NCBI GenBank assembly: GCA_001544595.2
Contig: FCOH02000012.1
Location: forward strand, 149,096-213,095
Direction: 5' to 3'
Source of the DNA: Caballeronia peredens
GTDB taxonomy: Bacteria > Pseudomonadota > Gammaproteobacteria > Burkholderiales > Burkholderiaceae
DNA length: 64,000 nucleotides
Shown here: in pieces, positions 35,253 through 44,404 of the stretch
Layout: every line of letters starts with the position of its first letter
Position numbering within the stretch: position 1 is the first letter of the stretch
Translations under genes and position numbers: made by a program
The notes under the pieces: model-generated
Database searches by the model: none
Told to the model about the DNA's origin: nothing
The model's input: only the letters and a program-made list of their open reading frames with translations

Positions 35253-36359
35253 TTATGCCGCGTGATGCGCGCTCGCGCGACGCCTGACCCGGTAGTTCAC
35301 GAACAGATCGCAGCCGAGCAGGCAAAACAGCAGCAGGCCCTGAAACACGCCCGCGAGCGCTTGCGGCAGTTGCAGCGAGGTCTGCACTGCTTCGCCGCCG
35401 AGATAGAGCAGCGCCATCAGCAGACTCGCGAGCACGATGCCCACCGGGTGTAGCCGCCCCACGAACACGACGATGATCGCCGTGAAGCCGTAGCCCGGCG
35501 ACCAGCCCGCCTGAAGCTGCCCGATCGGCCCGGCCACCTCGCCCATGCCGGCAAGACCCGCGAGGCCGCCGGAGAGCAGCAGCGAGGTCCAGATGGTCTT
35601 CTTGTCGGAGAAACCGGCGTAGCGCGCGGCGAGCGGCGCGAGACCGCCGACGTTCATGCGAAAGCCCGCGAAGCTCTTCCTCATGAAGAGCCACACGCAC
35701 GGAATCGCGATCACCGTCAGAAACACCGACGCGTTGATGCGCGTGCCCTTCAGCCACGTCCAGTGCCAGTCGCCGTAGAGGCGCGGGAAGAGCGCGTCGT
35801 CGCCGAACATCGCGGAAATCGGGAAGTTCATGCCTTCCGGATCCCGCCACGGGCCGCTCACCAGATAGATCAGCAACTGCGTGGCGACATAGGTGAGCAT
35901 CAGGCTCGTCAGGATTTCATTCGTGTTGAAGCGGCTCTTGAGCAGCGCGGGAATCGCCGCCCACAGCATTCCGCCGACGATGCCGCCCAGCATCATCAGC
36001 GGCAGCGTCCACCAGCCGGATGCATCGCCGGCGTGAATCGCGATGCCGCCCGCGACGATTCCGCCCAGCAGCATCTGCCCTTCCGCGCCGATGTTCCACA
36101 CGTTCGCGCGATAGCCGACCGCGAGCCCGAGCCCGATCAGGCACAGCGGCGAGGCCTTCAGCACGAGTTCCGACCAGCCGTTGACGCTCGACAGCGGCTC
36201 GATGAAGAACGCGTGCATCGCGCGCAGCGGGTCCTGGCCGACCAGGCTGAAGATCAGAAAGCCGATCACGAGCGTCGCGACGGCGGCGACCACCGGCACG
36301 GCAAGCTGCATGGCGCGCGAGGGTGTCGGGCGCGCTTCGAGTCGATAGGGGAAGATCAT
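35253..36359 (-). CDS. ABC transporter permease, purine/nucleoside type (second)
   Basis: A 368-residue permease whose hallmark is the GYRANVWNIGAEGQMLLGGI stretch near residue 83 and an N-terminal pair of helices absent from the partner. Its C-terminal GYGFTAIIVVFVGRLHPVGI parallels the partner's [11 protein letters not shown]. It starts at ATG 36359, two bases after the ATPase stop, so the genes are co-transcribed and tightly coupled. This longer permease with a shorter partner is typical of YufP/YufQ-type nucleoside importers. Confidence 0.86.
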   Translation of the reverse strand: MIFPYRLEARPTPSRAMQLAVPVVAAVATLVIGFLIFSLVGQDPLRAMHAFFIEPLSSVNGWSELVLKASPLCLIGLGLAVGYRANVWNIGAEGQMLLGGIVAGGIAIHAGDASGWWTLPLMMLGGIVGGMLWAAIPALLKSRFNTNEILTSLMLTYVATQLLIYLVSGPWRDPEGMNFPISAMFGDDALFPRLYGDWHWTWLKGTRINASVFLTVIAIPCVWLFMRKSFAGFRMNVGGLAPLAARYAGFSDKKTIWTSLLLSGGLAGLAGMGEVAGPIGQLQAGWSPGYGFTAIIVVFVGRLHPVGIVLASLLMALLYLGGEAVQTSLQLPQALAGVFQGLLLFCLLGCDLFVNYRVRRRASAHHAA

Positions 36360-36361
36360 CG

Positions 36362-37936
36362 TCAGTGCTTCAAGAGGGAGTCGGGTTCGGCCTCGGGCGC
36401 GCGCTTGCCTTCGAAGAGTCCGGCCATGAAGAGGCCGATTTCCTCCGCGTTGGTATCGCTCGTGTTGCGCACCGGCGAGAGTTTGCCGCGCGCGATCACG
36501 GCGAGCCGGTCGCAGATGTCGAACAGCTCTTCCAGTTCCTCCGAGATCACGAGGATCGCGACGCCGCGCGCCGCGAGATCGAGCAACTGCTGACGGATGA
36601 ATCCCGCCGCGCCGACATCGACGCCCCAGGTCGGCTGTGCGACCACGAGCACCTTCGGCTCCTGAAGAATTTCGCGTCCGACGATGAATTTCTGCAGGTT
36701 GCCGCCCGAGAGGCTTTGCGCGAGTGCGCCGCTGCCGCCGCAACGCACATCGAACGACTGAATGCAGCGATCCGCGAATGCCTTCACCGTGCCTGCCCGG
36801 ATCCAGCCGCCGCGCACCATGCTTTCGCGGTGCGCGGTGAGCAGGCCGTTGTCGGCGAGTGACATCGCCGGAACCGCGCCGCGTCCGAGCCGCTCTTCGG
36901 GCACGAAGGCGAAGCCCAGGCGCCGGCGCGCGCCCGCGGAGAGCCGCGCGGCCGGCTTGCCGCAGATCGATACGGCATCCGCCGCCACGTGCCGGTCGCG
37001 TATCTCGCCGGAAAGCGCCGCGAGCAATTCGGCCTGGCCGTTGCCCGACACGCCCGCGATGCCGAAAATCTCGCCCGCGTGCACCGCGAACGACACATTG
37101 TCGAGCGACGTGCCGAACGGATCGGGACTCGCCACCGAAAGCGATTTCACCGCGAGCCGGATATCGCCCGGCGTGTGAGCGCGGCGCGTGTAATCCGGCA
37201 GCGAATGCCCGACCATCAGTTGCGCGAGCGACGCCTGCGTTTCGCGGCGCGGATCGACGTTGCCCGTCACGCGCCCGCCGCGCATCACGGTGGCGTTTTC
37301 GCAGAGCGACTGGATTTCGTCGAGTTTGTGGCTGATGTAGAGAATGCTGCAGCCTTCGGATGCCAGCCGGCGCAACACCTTGAAGAGCTTCTGGACCGCT
37401 TGCGGCGTGAGCACCGAAGTCGGTTCGTCCATGATGAGCAGACGCGGGTTCTGCAACAGGCAGCGCACGATTTCCACGCGCTGGCGCTCGCCCACCGTCA
37501 GGCTGTGCACGTGGCGCTGCGGATCGACGTCGAGGCCATAGTCCTTCGATACGTCGCGGATGCGCTTGCCGAGCGCCTTCATGTCGAACTTTTCATCGAG
37601 CGCGAGCGCGATGTTCTCGCCGACCGTCAGCGTCTCGAACAGCGAAAAGTGCTGGAACACCATGCCGATGCCGAGCTTGCGCGCCGCCGCCGGACTGCCG
37701 ATTTCAACGGCTTCTCCCTGCCAGCGGATCTCGCCCTCGTCCGGGCGTACGGCGCCGTAGATGATTTTCATCAGCGTCGATTTGCCCGCGCCGTTTTCGC
37801 CGAGCACGGCGTGGATTTCGCCCGGCATGACGACGAGGTTCACGCCGTCGTTCGCCTTGACGGCCGGATACTGCTTGCTGATGCCCGACAACGCCAGGCG
37901 CGGTGGCGTCGTCGACGGTTGGATGGCGTCGCCCAT
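36362..37936 (-). CDS. ABC transporter ATPase, two-domain (nucleoside/sugar type)
   Basis: A 524-residue fused ATPase of the nucleoside/sugar-importer type (YufO/RbsA-like). The first domain carries Walker A GENGAGKST, a Q-loop and the signature region LTVGERQRVEIVRC, then Walker B LLIMDEPTSVL and the H-loop ISHKLDE. In the second domain the Walker A equivalent reads GVSGNGQAELL, the usual degenerate form, and the signature is QSLSGGNLQKFIVGREI. It probably powers import of a purine base or nucleoside with the permeases and binding protein downstream. It is divergent from the LysR gene at 38207, with a 270-base intergenic region. Confidence 0.87.
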   Translation of the reverse strand: MGDAIQPSTTPPRLALSGISKQYPAVKANDGVNLVVMPGEIHAVLGENGAGKSTLMKIIYGAVRPDEGEIRWQGEAVEIGSPAAARKLGIGMVFQHFSLFETLTVGENIALALDEKFDMKALGKRIRDVSKDYGLDVDPQRHVHSLTVGERQRVEIVRCLLQNPRLLIMDEPTSVLTPQAVQKLFKVLRRLASEGCSILYISHKLDEIQSLCENATVMRGGRVTGNVDPRRETQASLAQLMVGHSLPDYTRRAHTPGDIRLAVKSLSVASPDPFGTSLDNVSFAVHAGEIFGIAGVSGNGQAELLAALSGEIRDRHVAADAVSICGKPAARLSAGARRRLGFAFVPEERLGRGAVPAMSLADNGLLTAHRESMVRGGWIRAGTVKAFADRCIQSFDVRCGGSGALAQSLSGGNLQKFIVGREILQEPKVLVVAQPTWGVDVGAAGFIRQQLLDLAARGVAILVISEELEELFDICDRLAVIARGKLSPVRNTSDTNAEEIGLFMAGLFEGKRAPEAEPDSLLKH

Positions 37937-38126
37937 TGAGATCCAGAAATGCGCCCGGCCACCGAGCAGGCCAGGCTGGAAAAGTTACCGCGAGACCGCT
38001 GCGTGACAGTGCGATGTCGCGCAAGTTGGACCGCGGGCAGAATTTACAGAATTCGAGACGCTAAATCCACCACTCAAAATAACGCGCCAAATCCCGCGCA
38101 GCCAGCATTTGCGGGTAAGCCACACC

Positions 38127-38170
38127 TTGACGAAACTTTCGCATCATATTAAAAATGATATGTTGTAACC
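38127..38170 (+). promoter_or_regulatory. AT-rich regulatory region before the LysR gene
   Basis: A TTGACG at 38127-38132 and TAAAAA 17 bases later (38150) make a reasonable sigma-70 promoter for the LysR gene. The same stretch holds nested inverted repeats, ATCAT...ATGAT and CATAT...ATATG (38144-38162), a plausible LysR-type site between the LysR and ABC operons. Assignment by pattern only. Confidence 0.4.
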
Positions 38171-38206
38171 CCGCGTCGATCAGCCAGAACATATAGTGGA
38201 GATAAC

Positions 38207-39139
38207 ATGAGTCAGCAACGCGAGGCGATCGATACGTATTTGTTGCGCGTCTTGCATACCCTCCTGATGGAGCGCAGCGTGACCCGTGCGGCCGTCAAGC
38301 TCAATCAGTCGCAACCCGCCATCAGCGCTGCCCTGCGCCGTCTGCGCGACATCACCGGCGATCCGTTGCTCGTGCGCGGCAAGTCCGGCATGGTGCCCAC
38401 CGAATACGGCCTGCGCCTGCTCGAACCCACGCAGAATGCGCTGCGCGAAATCGAGCGCATCAAGGTCCAGCAGCACAGCTTCGATCCTTCGACTTCCGTG
38501 CGGTGCTATCGCATCGGCTGCCCGGATTACTTGAACGTGCTGTTCGTGCCGACGGTCGTCGAGCGCTTTCGGCAGGCGGCGCCCAACGCCACGCTCGAGT
38601 TTCATTCGCTCGGTCCCGCATTCGATTACGAACTCGCGCTCGAAGACGGCAAGCTCGATATCGTCGTCGGCAACTGGCCGGAGCCGCCCGAGCAGTTGCA
38701 CCTGTCGAACCTTTTCGTCGACAAGATCGTGTGTCTCGTCAGCAACACCCATCCGTTCGCCAAACGCGGCGGGCTCACGCTCGACCAGTACCTGAACGCG
38801 CCGCATCTCGCGCCGACGCCGTATTCCGTCGGCCAGCGCGGCGCGATCGACGTGCATCTCGCGCGCGAGCGCCTGAAGCGCCATGTGGTCGTCACGCTGC
38901 CTTACTTCAATCTCGCGCCGTACGTGCTCATCAAGTCGGATCTCGTGTTCACGACGACGCGGCTTTTCGCCGACCATTACGCGCGCTTTCTGCCGCTCGC
39001 CGTCGTGCCCGCGCCGCTCGACTTTCCGCCGATGCAGTATTACCAGCTCTGGCACGAGCGCTGTCACTATTCCGACGAAGTCCGCTGGCTGCGCGGACTC
39101 GTCGGCGAGGCGACGCGCTCGCTCATCGATCAGCCGTAA
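38207..39139 (+). CDS. LysR-family transcriptional regulator
   Basis: A 310-residue LysR protein. The N-terminal winged helix-turn-helix reads RVLHTLLMERSVTRAAVKLN and QSQPAISAALRRLRDITGDP. The effector domain runs from about residue 95 (CYRIGCPDYLNVLFVPTVVE) and shows the periplasmic-binding fold. It is placed between the BMP transporter and the deaminase gene, so a purine catabolite is the likely effector. A promoter-like AT-rich region with inverted repeats precedes it, and a terminator follows at 39146. Confidence 0.88.
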   Translation: MSQQREAIDTYLLRVLHTLLMERSVTRAAVKLNQSQPAISAALRRLRDITGDPLLVRGKSGMVPTEYGLRLLEPTQNALREIERIKVQQHSFDPSTSVRCYRIGCPDYLNVLFVPTVVERFRQAAPNATLEFHSLGPAFDYELALEDGKLDIVVGNWPEPPEQLHLSNLFVDKIVCLVSNTHPFAKRGGLTLDQYLNAPHLAPTPYSVGQRGAIDVHLARERLKRHVVVTLPYFNLAPYVLIKSDLVFTTTRLFADHYARFLPLAVVPAPLDFPPMQYYQLWHERCHYSDEVRWLRGLVGEATRSLIDQP

Positions 39140-39145
39140 TCCGCA

Positions 39146-39174
39146 CGGGGCGCTTTCGGGCGCCCCGCTCTTTT
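39146..39174 (+). terminator. terminator after the LysR gene
   Basis: The stem CGGGGCGC/GCGCCCCG with a six-base loop is followed by CTCTTTT on the plus strand. It ends the LysR transcript ahead of the convergent deaminase gene. Confidence 0.75.
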
Positions 39175-39188
39175 CTTCCGCGCTTTCC

Positions 39189-40559
39189 TTACTGAGCCCG
39201 ATTCGCCAGTTCGCCCGCGAGCCGGTTGTGACGCGCGAGTACCGCGCCGAGATCCAGCGTCGTCAGGCGGCCCTCCTTCACCACGACTTTCCCGTCGATG
39301 ACGCTCGTCGACACCTGCGACGGCGCGCAGAACACGAGCGCGGCCACCGGATCGTGCAGAGCGCCCGCGAAGGCCGGTTGCGACAGGTCGAACGAGACGA
39401 AATCCGCCGCCATGCCCGGCGCGAGCGCGCCGATGTCGTCGCGATTGAGCACCTTGGCGCCGCCGAGCGTGGCGATTTCGAGGGCCTCGCGCGCGGTCAT
39501 CGCGTCGGGTCCGAAACCCACGCGCTGCAGCAGCAACGCCTGGCGCACTTCGCCCACCATCTGCGCGCCGTCGTTCGACGCCGAGCCGTCGACGCCGATA
39601 CCCACCGGCACGCCGGCGTCGCGCATCGCGCGGATCGGCGCGATGCCGGACGCGAGGCGCATGTTCGAACACGGACAGTGCGCGACACCCGTGCCGGTGC
39701 GCGCAAACAGTTCGATGCCCGCCCGGTCCAGTTGCACACAGTGCGCATGCCACACGTCGTGGCCGACCCAGCCGAGATCTTCCGCGTATTCGGCGGGCGT
39801 CATGCCGAATTTCTCGCGGCTGTAGGCGACGTCGTTCACGTTCTCGGCCAGATGCGTGTGCAACGACACGCCGTATTCGCGCGCGAGCAGCGCGGCGTCG
39901 CGCATCAGTTCGCGGCTCACCGAAAACGGCGAGCACGGTGCGACGACCACGCGCAGCATCGCGTAGCGGCCTTCGTCGTGATAAGTCTCGATCAGGCGCT
40001 GCGAGTCCTTCAGAATCGCGTCTTCCCTCTCGACGACCGAATCGGGCGGCAAGCCGCCGTCCTTCTGTCCGACGCTCATGCTGCCGCGCGCCGCGTGAAA
40101 GCGCATGCCGATTTCCTGCGCCGCCGCGATGCTGTCGTCGAGCCGGCTGCCGTTCGGATAGATATACAGATGGTCGCTCGAGGTCGTGCAGCCCGAGAGC
40201 ATCAGTTCGGCCATCGCGGTTTGCGTCGAGACGGCGATCATTTCGGGCGTCAGGTGCGCCCAGATCCGGTAGAGATTCGTGAGCCAGCCGAACAGCTCGG
40301 CGTTCTGCGCGGCGGGAATCGCGCGCGTCAGGCTCTGATACATGTGATGGTGCGTATTGACGAGGCCGGGAATCACGAGATGGCCGCGCATGTCGAGCAC
40401 TTCGTCGGCGGAGGACGGCAGTTCGCTCGAAGGTCCGGCCGCGACGATGCGGTTGCCCTCGATATACAGGCCGCCATCGGCGATTTCGCGGCGCTGCTCG
40501 TCCATCGTGACGAGCACGTGGGCGTTTTTGACCAGCAGGGTACGGGGTGTTGCTTGCAT
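39189..40559 (-). CDS. 8-oxoguanine deaminase-like amidohydrolase
   Basis: A 456-residue metal-dependent amidohydrolase. The metal ligands are visible: VIPGLVNTHHHMYQSLTRAI (residues 68-87), HTHLAEN, the His of VWHAHCVQLD and GIGVDGSASND with its catalytic Asp. The pattern matches the 8-oxoguanine/hydroxyatrazine-type deaminase branch, not guanine deaminase (which would show PGFVDTHxH and a different C-terminus). It would deaminate 8-oxoguanine to urate in the cytosol, feeding the PuuD route encoded next door. ATG 40559 is a safe start. The exact substrate is inferred. Confidence 0.8.
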   Translation of the reverse strand: MQATPRTLLVKNAHVLVTMDEQRREIADGGLYIEGNRIVAAGPSSELPSSADEVLDMRGHLVIPGLVNTHHHMYQSLTRAIPAAQNAELFGWLTNLYRIWAHLTPEMIAVSTQTAMAELMLSGCTTSSDHLYIYPNGSRLDDSIAAAQEIGMRFHAARGSMSVGQKDGGLPPDSVVEREDAILKDSQRLIETYHDEGRYAMLRVVVAPCSPFSVSRELMRDAALLAREYGVSLHTHLAENVNDVAYSREKFGMTPAEYAEDLGWVGHDVWHAHCVQLDRAGIELFARTGTGVAHCPCSNMRLASGIAPIRAMRDAGVPVGIGVDGSASNDGAQMVGEVRQALLLQRVGFGPDAMTAREALEIATLGGAKVLNRDDIGALAPGMAADFVSFDLSQPAFAGALHDPVAALVFCAPSQVSTSVIDGKVVVKEGRLTTLDLGAVLARHNRLAGELANRAQ

Positions 40560-41027
40560 CGATAAGTCTCCGAAAACGAGGTCCAGGTAACCAGCCCCGG
40601 TTACCCGGCGTTGACCGCCGTCTTCGGGACGCCGCAATTCTTGCGCGCATCGTCACTGTCCGCAGCCAAAAAATCGGCCGCAATCAGGCTGCCGTCATAG
40701 TCGTCCTCAGGCGCGCAATATATTTGCGAATTTTGACGCGCGTAGCATCGACGGAAAAGCCGCCCGCGGGCGCCGCGAAAGCGCCGCGCGCCCGTTCCCG
40801 CAAGGCTTACGCGCCGCTGTCATGCGTTGGGCATTATCTTTCCTATCGCGGGCGCACAGCGGGTCGCAAATTTCTACAATGCTGTACACGGCGCGCATCT
40901 GAAACGCCGACGGGTATGTAGCCACTGACGTGGAGCCTCGATCCGCCGCAGACGCACCTGAAGGCCCGGGTGCCGAATTTCGGGTCGATGCGCACGCCGG
41001 ATCTCGCACAACACAAGGAACATGCGA
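40560..41027. other. divergent intergenic region, deaminase/uraH
   Basis: A 468-base regulatory region with no gene. It contains an inverted repeat, CGCAA-TATAT-TTGCG, at 40715-40729 in an AT-rich patch, a candidate operator. Promoters for the leftward deaminase and the rightward uraH should lie here. Confidence 0.45.
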
Positions 41028-41381
41028 ATGGGCAAGCTCACTACCCACGTCCTCGACACCGCGCACGGCCGCCCGGGCGCGAACATCAAGATCGAGCTGT
41101 TCGCGCTCAACGGCGACGCCCGCAGCGCGATCAAGACCGCCGTCACCAACGAGGACGGCCGCTGCAATGCGCCGCTGCTCGAAGGCGCCGAACTCGAAAC
41201 CGGCGAGTACGAACTCGTATTCCACGCGGGCGATTATTTCGCCACGCTCGGCGTGAACGTGCCGGAACCGCGTTTCGTCGATCGCGTCGTGCTGCGCTTC
41301 GGCATCGCGGATACGGCGTCGCACTATCACGTGCCGCTGCTCGTGTCGCCGTGGTCGTACAGCACGTATCGCGGCAGCTAA
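41028..41381 (+). CDS. uraH: 5-hydroxyisourate hydrolase
   Basis: A 117-residue transthyretin-like protein that opens the ring of 5-hydroxyisourate to OHCU. The N-terminal LTTHVLDTAHGRPGANIKIE carries the catalytic His. The middle reads NEDGRCNAPLLEG, and the C-terminal signature HYHVPLLVSPWSYSTYRGS ends in the diagnostic YRGS. The ATG at 41028 is chosen because AAGGA lies eight bases upstream; the ATG six bases earlier is too close. It heads the rightward pair uraH-puuD, with a 91-base gap. Confidence 0.94.
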   Translation: MGKLTTHVLDTAHGRPGANIKIELFALNGDARSAIKTAVTNEDGRCNAPLLEGAELETGEYELVFHAGDYFATLGVNVPEPRFVDRVVLRFGIADTASHYHVPLLVSPWSYSTYRGS

Positions 41382-41472
41382 AACCAGAACCTGAGAGCAA
41401 CAGACCAGCACATCGCGCTCGTCCCCAAGATCGCGACGATGTGCGCATAACGAATCGGTAGTGGAGGAGTTC

Positions 41473-42666
41473 ATGGAAGGCTTTGTCACCGACTGGCTCA
41501 ATCTTGCATTGCGCTGTCTGCATGTCATCGTGGCGATCGCGTGGATCGGCGAATCGTTCTACTTCGTCGCGCTCGACAACAGTTTGAAACCGCCCACCGA
41601 CCCGAACGCGCGCCGGCGAGGCGTGTTCGGCGACTTCTGGCACGTGCACGGCGGCGGCTTCTATCACATGCAGAAGTATTCCGTCGCGCCGCAGGACATG
41701 CCGGAGAATCTGCACTGGTCGTTCTGGCCGTCGTACACCACGTGGATGTCCGGCTTCGGCCTCTTCTTCGTGCTGTATCTGCTGTCGCCGAGCACCTATC
41801 TCATCGACAAGAACGTGCTCGACATGGGTCCGGTCGTCGCGGTGTCGGCCGCGCTCGGCTTCCTGATGGCGGGCTGGATCGTGTACGACACGCTGTGCCG
41901 CGTGCTCGGCACCAACGACAAGCTGCTCGGCATCTGCGTCGGCATCTATGTGCTGGTCGCGGCGTTCATCGCGTGCCACGTGTTCGCGGGCCGCGCCGCG
42001 TATCTGATCACCGGCGCGATGATCGCGACGATCATGTCGGCGAACGTGTTCTTCGTCATCATTCCGGGCCAGCGCAAGATGGTCGCCGCGATGCTCAAGG
42101 GCGAGACGCCGAACGCGATCTACGGCAAGCGCGGCAAGCAGCGTTCGGTGCACAACACGTATTTCACGCTGCCGGTGGTGTTCGCGATGCTGTCGAACCA
42201 CTACGCGATGACCTACACGCACAAGTACAACTGGGTGATCCTCGTGCTGATCATGCTGGCGGGCGCGCTGATTCGCCAGTTCTTCGTGATGCGCCATCGC
42301 GGTCAGGTGCTGTGGTACATGCCGGTGGCGGGCCTCGTGCTGGTGCTCGGCGCGTTTGCCTGGACGATGCCCGCGCCGACCGTAGCCGTGGCACAAGCCG
42401 CCGGCGCGCCGACGATCAAGGTCGCCGACATCCAGCCGATCATTCAGCAGCGTTGCGCGACGTGTCACTCCGCGCACCCGACGATGATGGGCAGCGCGCC
42501 CGCCGGCGTGTTGCTGGATACGCCTGCCGAGATCAAGCTGAATGCGCAGCGCGTGCAACAGCAGGCGGTGACGCTCAAGGCGATGCCGCTCGGCAACGTC
42601 ACACAGATGACGGATGCGGAGCGTCAGAAGGTGGCCGCGTGGTTTGCGGGCGGCGCGGTGGAATAA
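41473..42666 (+). CDS. puuD: membrane urate oxidase (urate hydroxylase) PuuD
   Basis: A 397-residue protein that oxidises urate to 5-hydroxyisourate in the inner membrane. About eight helices occupy residues 8-305, starting WLNLALRCLHVIVAIAWIGE. The C-terminal domain is a cytochrome c: CATCH at residues 328-332, with a Met-containing loop (KAMPLGNVTQMTD) as probable axial ligand. This is the expected architecture for PuuD, which needs no FAD or copper. GGAGG precedes ATG 41473 at five bases, better than the GTG at 41461. uraH lies just upstream, so the two consecutive steps are co-encoded. Confidence 0.93.
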   Translation: MEGFVTDWLNLALRCLHVIVAIAWIGESFYFVALDNSLKPPTDPNARRRGVFGDFWHVHGGGFYHMQKYSVAPQDMPENLHWSFWPSYTTWMSGFGLFFVLYLLSPSTYLIDKNVLDMGPVVAVSAALGFLMAGWIVYDTLCRVLGTNDKLLGICVGIYVLVAAFIACHVFAGRAAYLITGAMIATIMSANVFFVIIPGQRKMVAAMLKGETPNAIYGKRGKQRSVHNTYFTLPVVFAMLSNHYAMTYTHKYNWVILVLIMLAGALIRQFFVMRHRGQVLWYMPVAGLVLVLGAFAWTMPAPTVAVAQAAGAPTIKVADIQPIIQQRCATCHSAHPTMMGSAPAGVLLDTPAEIKLNAQRVQQQAVTLKAMPLGNVTQMTDAERQKVAAWFAGGAVE

Positions 42667-42692
42667 GCGTTCCGGCTGCCCGGCGCCATGCA

Positions 42693-42724
42693 ATGCCCCG
42701 CTTCGCATGAAGCGGGGCATTTTT
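42693..42724. terminator. bidirectional terminator between puuD and ltaE
   Basis: A twelve-base stem (ATGCCCCGCTTC and its complement) with loop GCAT and T's on both strands. It serves two convergent genes. Confidence 0.9.
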
Positions 42725-42727
42725 CAT

Positions 42728-43732
42728 TCAACGCGCGAAGTAATCCTTCACGGCGCGAATCACCGTGTCGATATCCGCGCGCGACACGTCGCGATGGGTG
42801 ACAAAGCGCGACGCATAAAGCATTTGCGTGAGAATGCCGCGCTCCTTAAGGAATGCTTCGAGCGGCGCGCAATGCGCATCGGGAATCTGCGCGAAGACCA
42901 TGTTGGTCGCGTGCGACTGAACGGTGACCGGCTCGATCTCCGCGAGCCCGGCGGCGAGATAGGCGGCGTTTTCGTGATCCTGCGCGAGACCTTCGACGTG
43001 ATGATCCAGCGCATACAGGCACGCCGCCGCGAGCACGCCCGCCTGCCGCATGCCGCCGCCCAGCACCTTGCGCCAGCGGCTCGCGACATCGATCAGATCT
43101 TTCGATCCGACCAGCACCGAGCCCACGGGCGCGCCGAGGCCTTTCGAGAAGCAGATCGACACGGAGTCGAACGGCGCGCACAGATCTTTCACCGGCTTGT
43201 CCGACGCCACCGCCGCGTTGAACACGCGCGCGCCGTCGAGGTGCGTGGATAACCCGCGATCACGCGCGAGCCGCGACGCCTCAGCCACATAACCGGCCGG
43301 CAGCACCTTCCCGCCGATGGTATTTTCCAGCGCCAGCAAACGCGTGCGCGCGAAGTGATTGTCGATCGGTTTGATGGCTGCCGCGATCTTGTCGAGCGGC
43401 AACGAGCCGTCCGGCGCGTTTTCGATCGGCTGCGGCTGGATGCTGCCGAGCACGGCCGCGCCGCCGCCTTCGTATTTGTACGTGTGCGCGGCCTGCCCGA
43501 CGATGTATTCGTCGCCGCGCGCGCAATGCGCCATCAGGGCCGCGAGATTGCTTTGCGTGCCGCTCGGGAAGAACAGGCCCGCTTCCTTGCCGGTGCGTTC
43601 GGCGAGCGTGGCCTGCAGTTTGATGACGGTGGGATCGTCGCCCCAGACGTCGTCGCCGACTTCGGCCGCAGACATCGCGGCGAGCATGGCGCGGCCGGGA
43701 CGGGTGACGGTATCGCTGCGTAGATCGATCAT
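42728..43732 (-). CDS. ltaE: low-specificity L-threonine aldolase
   Basis: A 334-residue PLP enzyme that splits L-threonine (or L-allo-threonine) into glycine and acetaldehyde. Features are IDLRSDTVTRPGRAMLAAM at the start, the PLP lysine in SICFSKGLGAPVGS, and THLDGARVFNAAV. The active-site tail CLYALDHHVEGLAQDHENA is also typical. Fold type I, cytosolic. It sits inside the purine region, convergent with puuD and separated from allA by a terminator, so it has its own promoter and may not be functionally linked. Confidence 0.92.
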   Translation of the reverse strand: MIDLRSDTVTRPGRAMLAAMSAAEVGDDVWGDDPTVIKLQATLAERTGKEAGLFFPSGTQSNLAALMAHCARGDEYIVGQAAHTYKYEGGGAAVLGSIQPQPIENAPDGSLPLDKIAAAIKPIDNHFARTRLLALENTIGGKVLPAGYVAEASRLARDRGLSTHLDGARVFNAAVASDKPVKDLCAPFDSVSICFSKGLGAPVGSVLVGSKDLIDVASRWRKVLGGGMRQAGVLAAACLYALDHHVEGLAQDHENAAYLAAGLAEIEPVTVQSHATNMVFAQIPDAHCAPLEAFLKERGILTQMLYASRFVTHRDVSRADIDTVIRAVKDYFAR

Positions 43733-43832
43733 GCGTGCTTCCCTTATGTCGTGCTCATCGAGAAGCGCTATGGTACCTGCCGGCGGCCGATCCGGCTGCG
43801 GTGCCTGATCCCGGTCACGAACCGGCCACGCG

Positions 43833-43860
43833 AAAAAAAAGACCGGAATCGCTTCCGGTC
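43833..43860 (-). terminator. terminator of the puuE-uraD-alc-allA operon
   Basis: An eight-base stem GACCGGAA/TTCCGGTC with loop TCGC is followed on the minus strand by eight T (43840-43833). It lies 43 bases beyond the allA stop. Confidence 0.9.
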
Positions 43861-43903
43861 CTGTATGACATCGTGGTCCGCCACGCGCCGCGCGCGGCTT
43901 CGT

Positions 43904-44404
43904 TCAGCGCATCGCGTCCTCGGTGAGCCAGAGCGATTCCTTCAGATCCTGCTCGTTGAGGTTGTGCCCTTCCCCGCCACGATCGACGACGATGAAATCG
44001 CTCATCTTGCCGAGCGCGAGCAGCGGATGATGCCACACGCCTTTCGCATAGTTCACGCCCTGCCAGCCGCTCGTGACGAACGCGCGAATCTTCGATTCGT
44101 CGAGATTGCCGGCCGGCGCGACGACCACGAGATACGGCCGGTCATCGAGCGGAACGAACGCCTGACTGCCGAGCGGATGCCGCTCCATCATCTTGATTTC
44201 GAACGGCAACGCGCGCGGCTGCCCGCGAAAGAGATTGACGAGCGTATGACCGCCCTGCTGCGTCACGTCCACGTTGCACAGATCGTGAAAGCGGATCGTG
44301 GTGCCGAGGTTGATCGGGATCTGCTTCGCGCCATCGAGTTCGATGACATCGCCAAAAGGCTGGAACGCAGCGCGCGTCAAAGGTTCGATAGCGAGCTTCT
44401 TCAT
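43904..44404 (-). CDS. allA: ureidoglycolate lyase
   Basis: A 166-residue cupin-like enzyme that splits ureidoglycolate into glyoxylate and urea, the last step of this route. Landmarks are [40 protein letters not shown] and the final ligand region [20 protein letters not shown]. The start shares its A with the stop of alc (TAATG), so translation is coupled. A terminator follows, and it is the last gene of the operon. Confidence 0.93.
   Translation of the reverse strand: MKKLAIEPLTRAAFQPFGDVIELDGAKQIPINLGTTIRFHDLCNVDVTQQGGHTLVNLFRGQPRALPFEIKMMERHPLGSQAFVPLDDRPYLVVVAPAGNLDESKIRAFVTSGWQGVNYAKGVWHHPLLALGKMSDFIVVDRGGEGHNLNEQDLKESLWLTEDAMR

Noticed and set aside
37937..38206. A riboswitch upstream of the purine importer or guaB
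   Set aside because: No conserved purine, xanthine or PRPP aptamer fold could be drawn in this leader or in the short leader of guaB.
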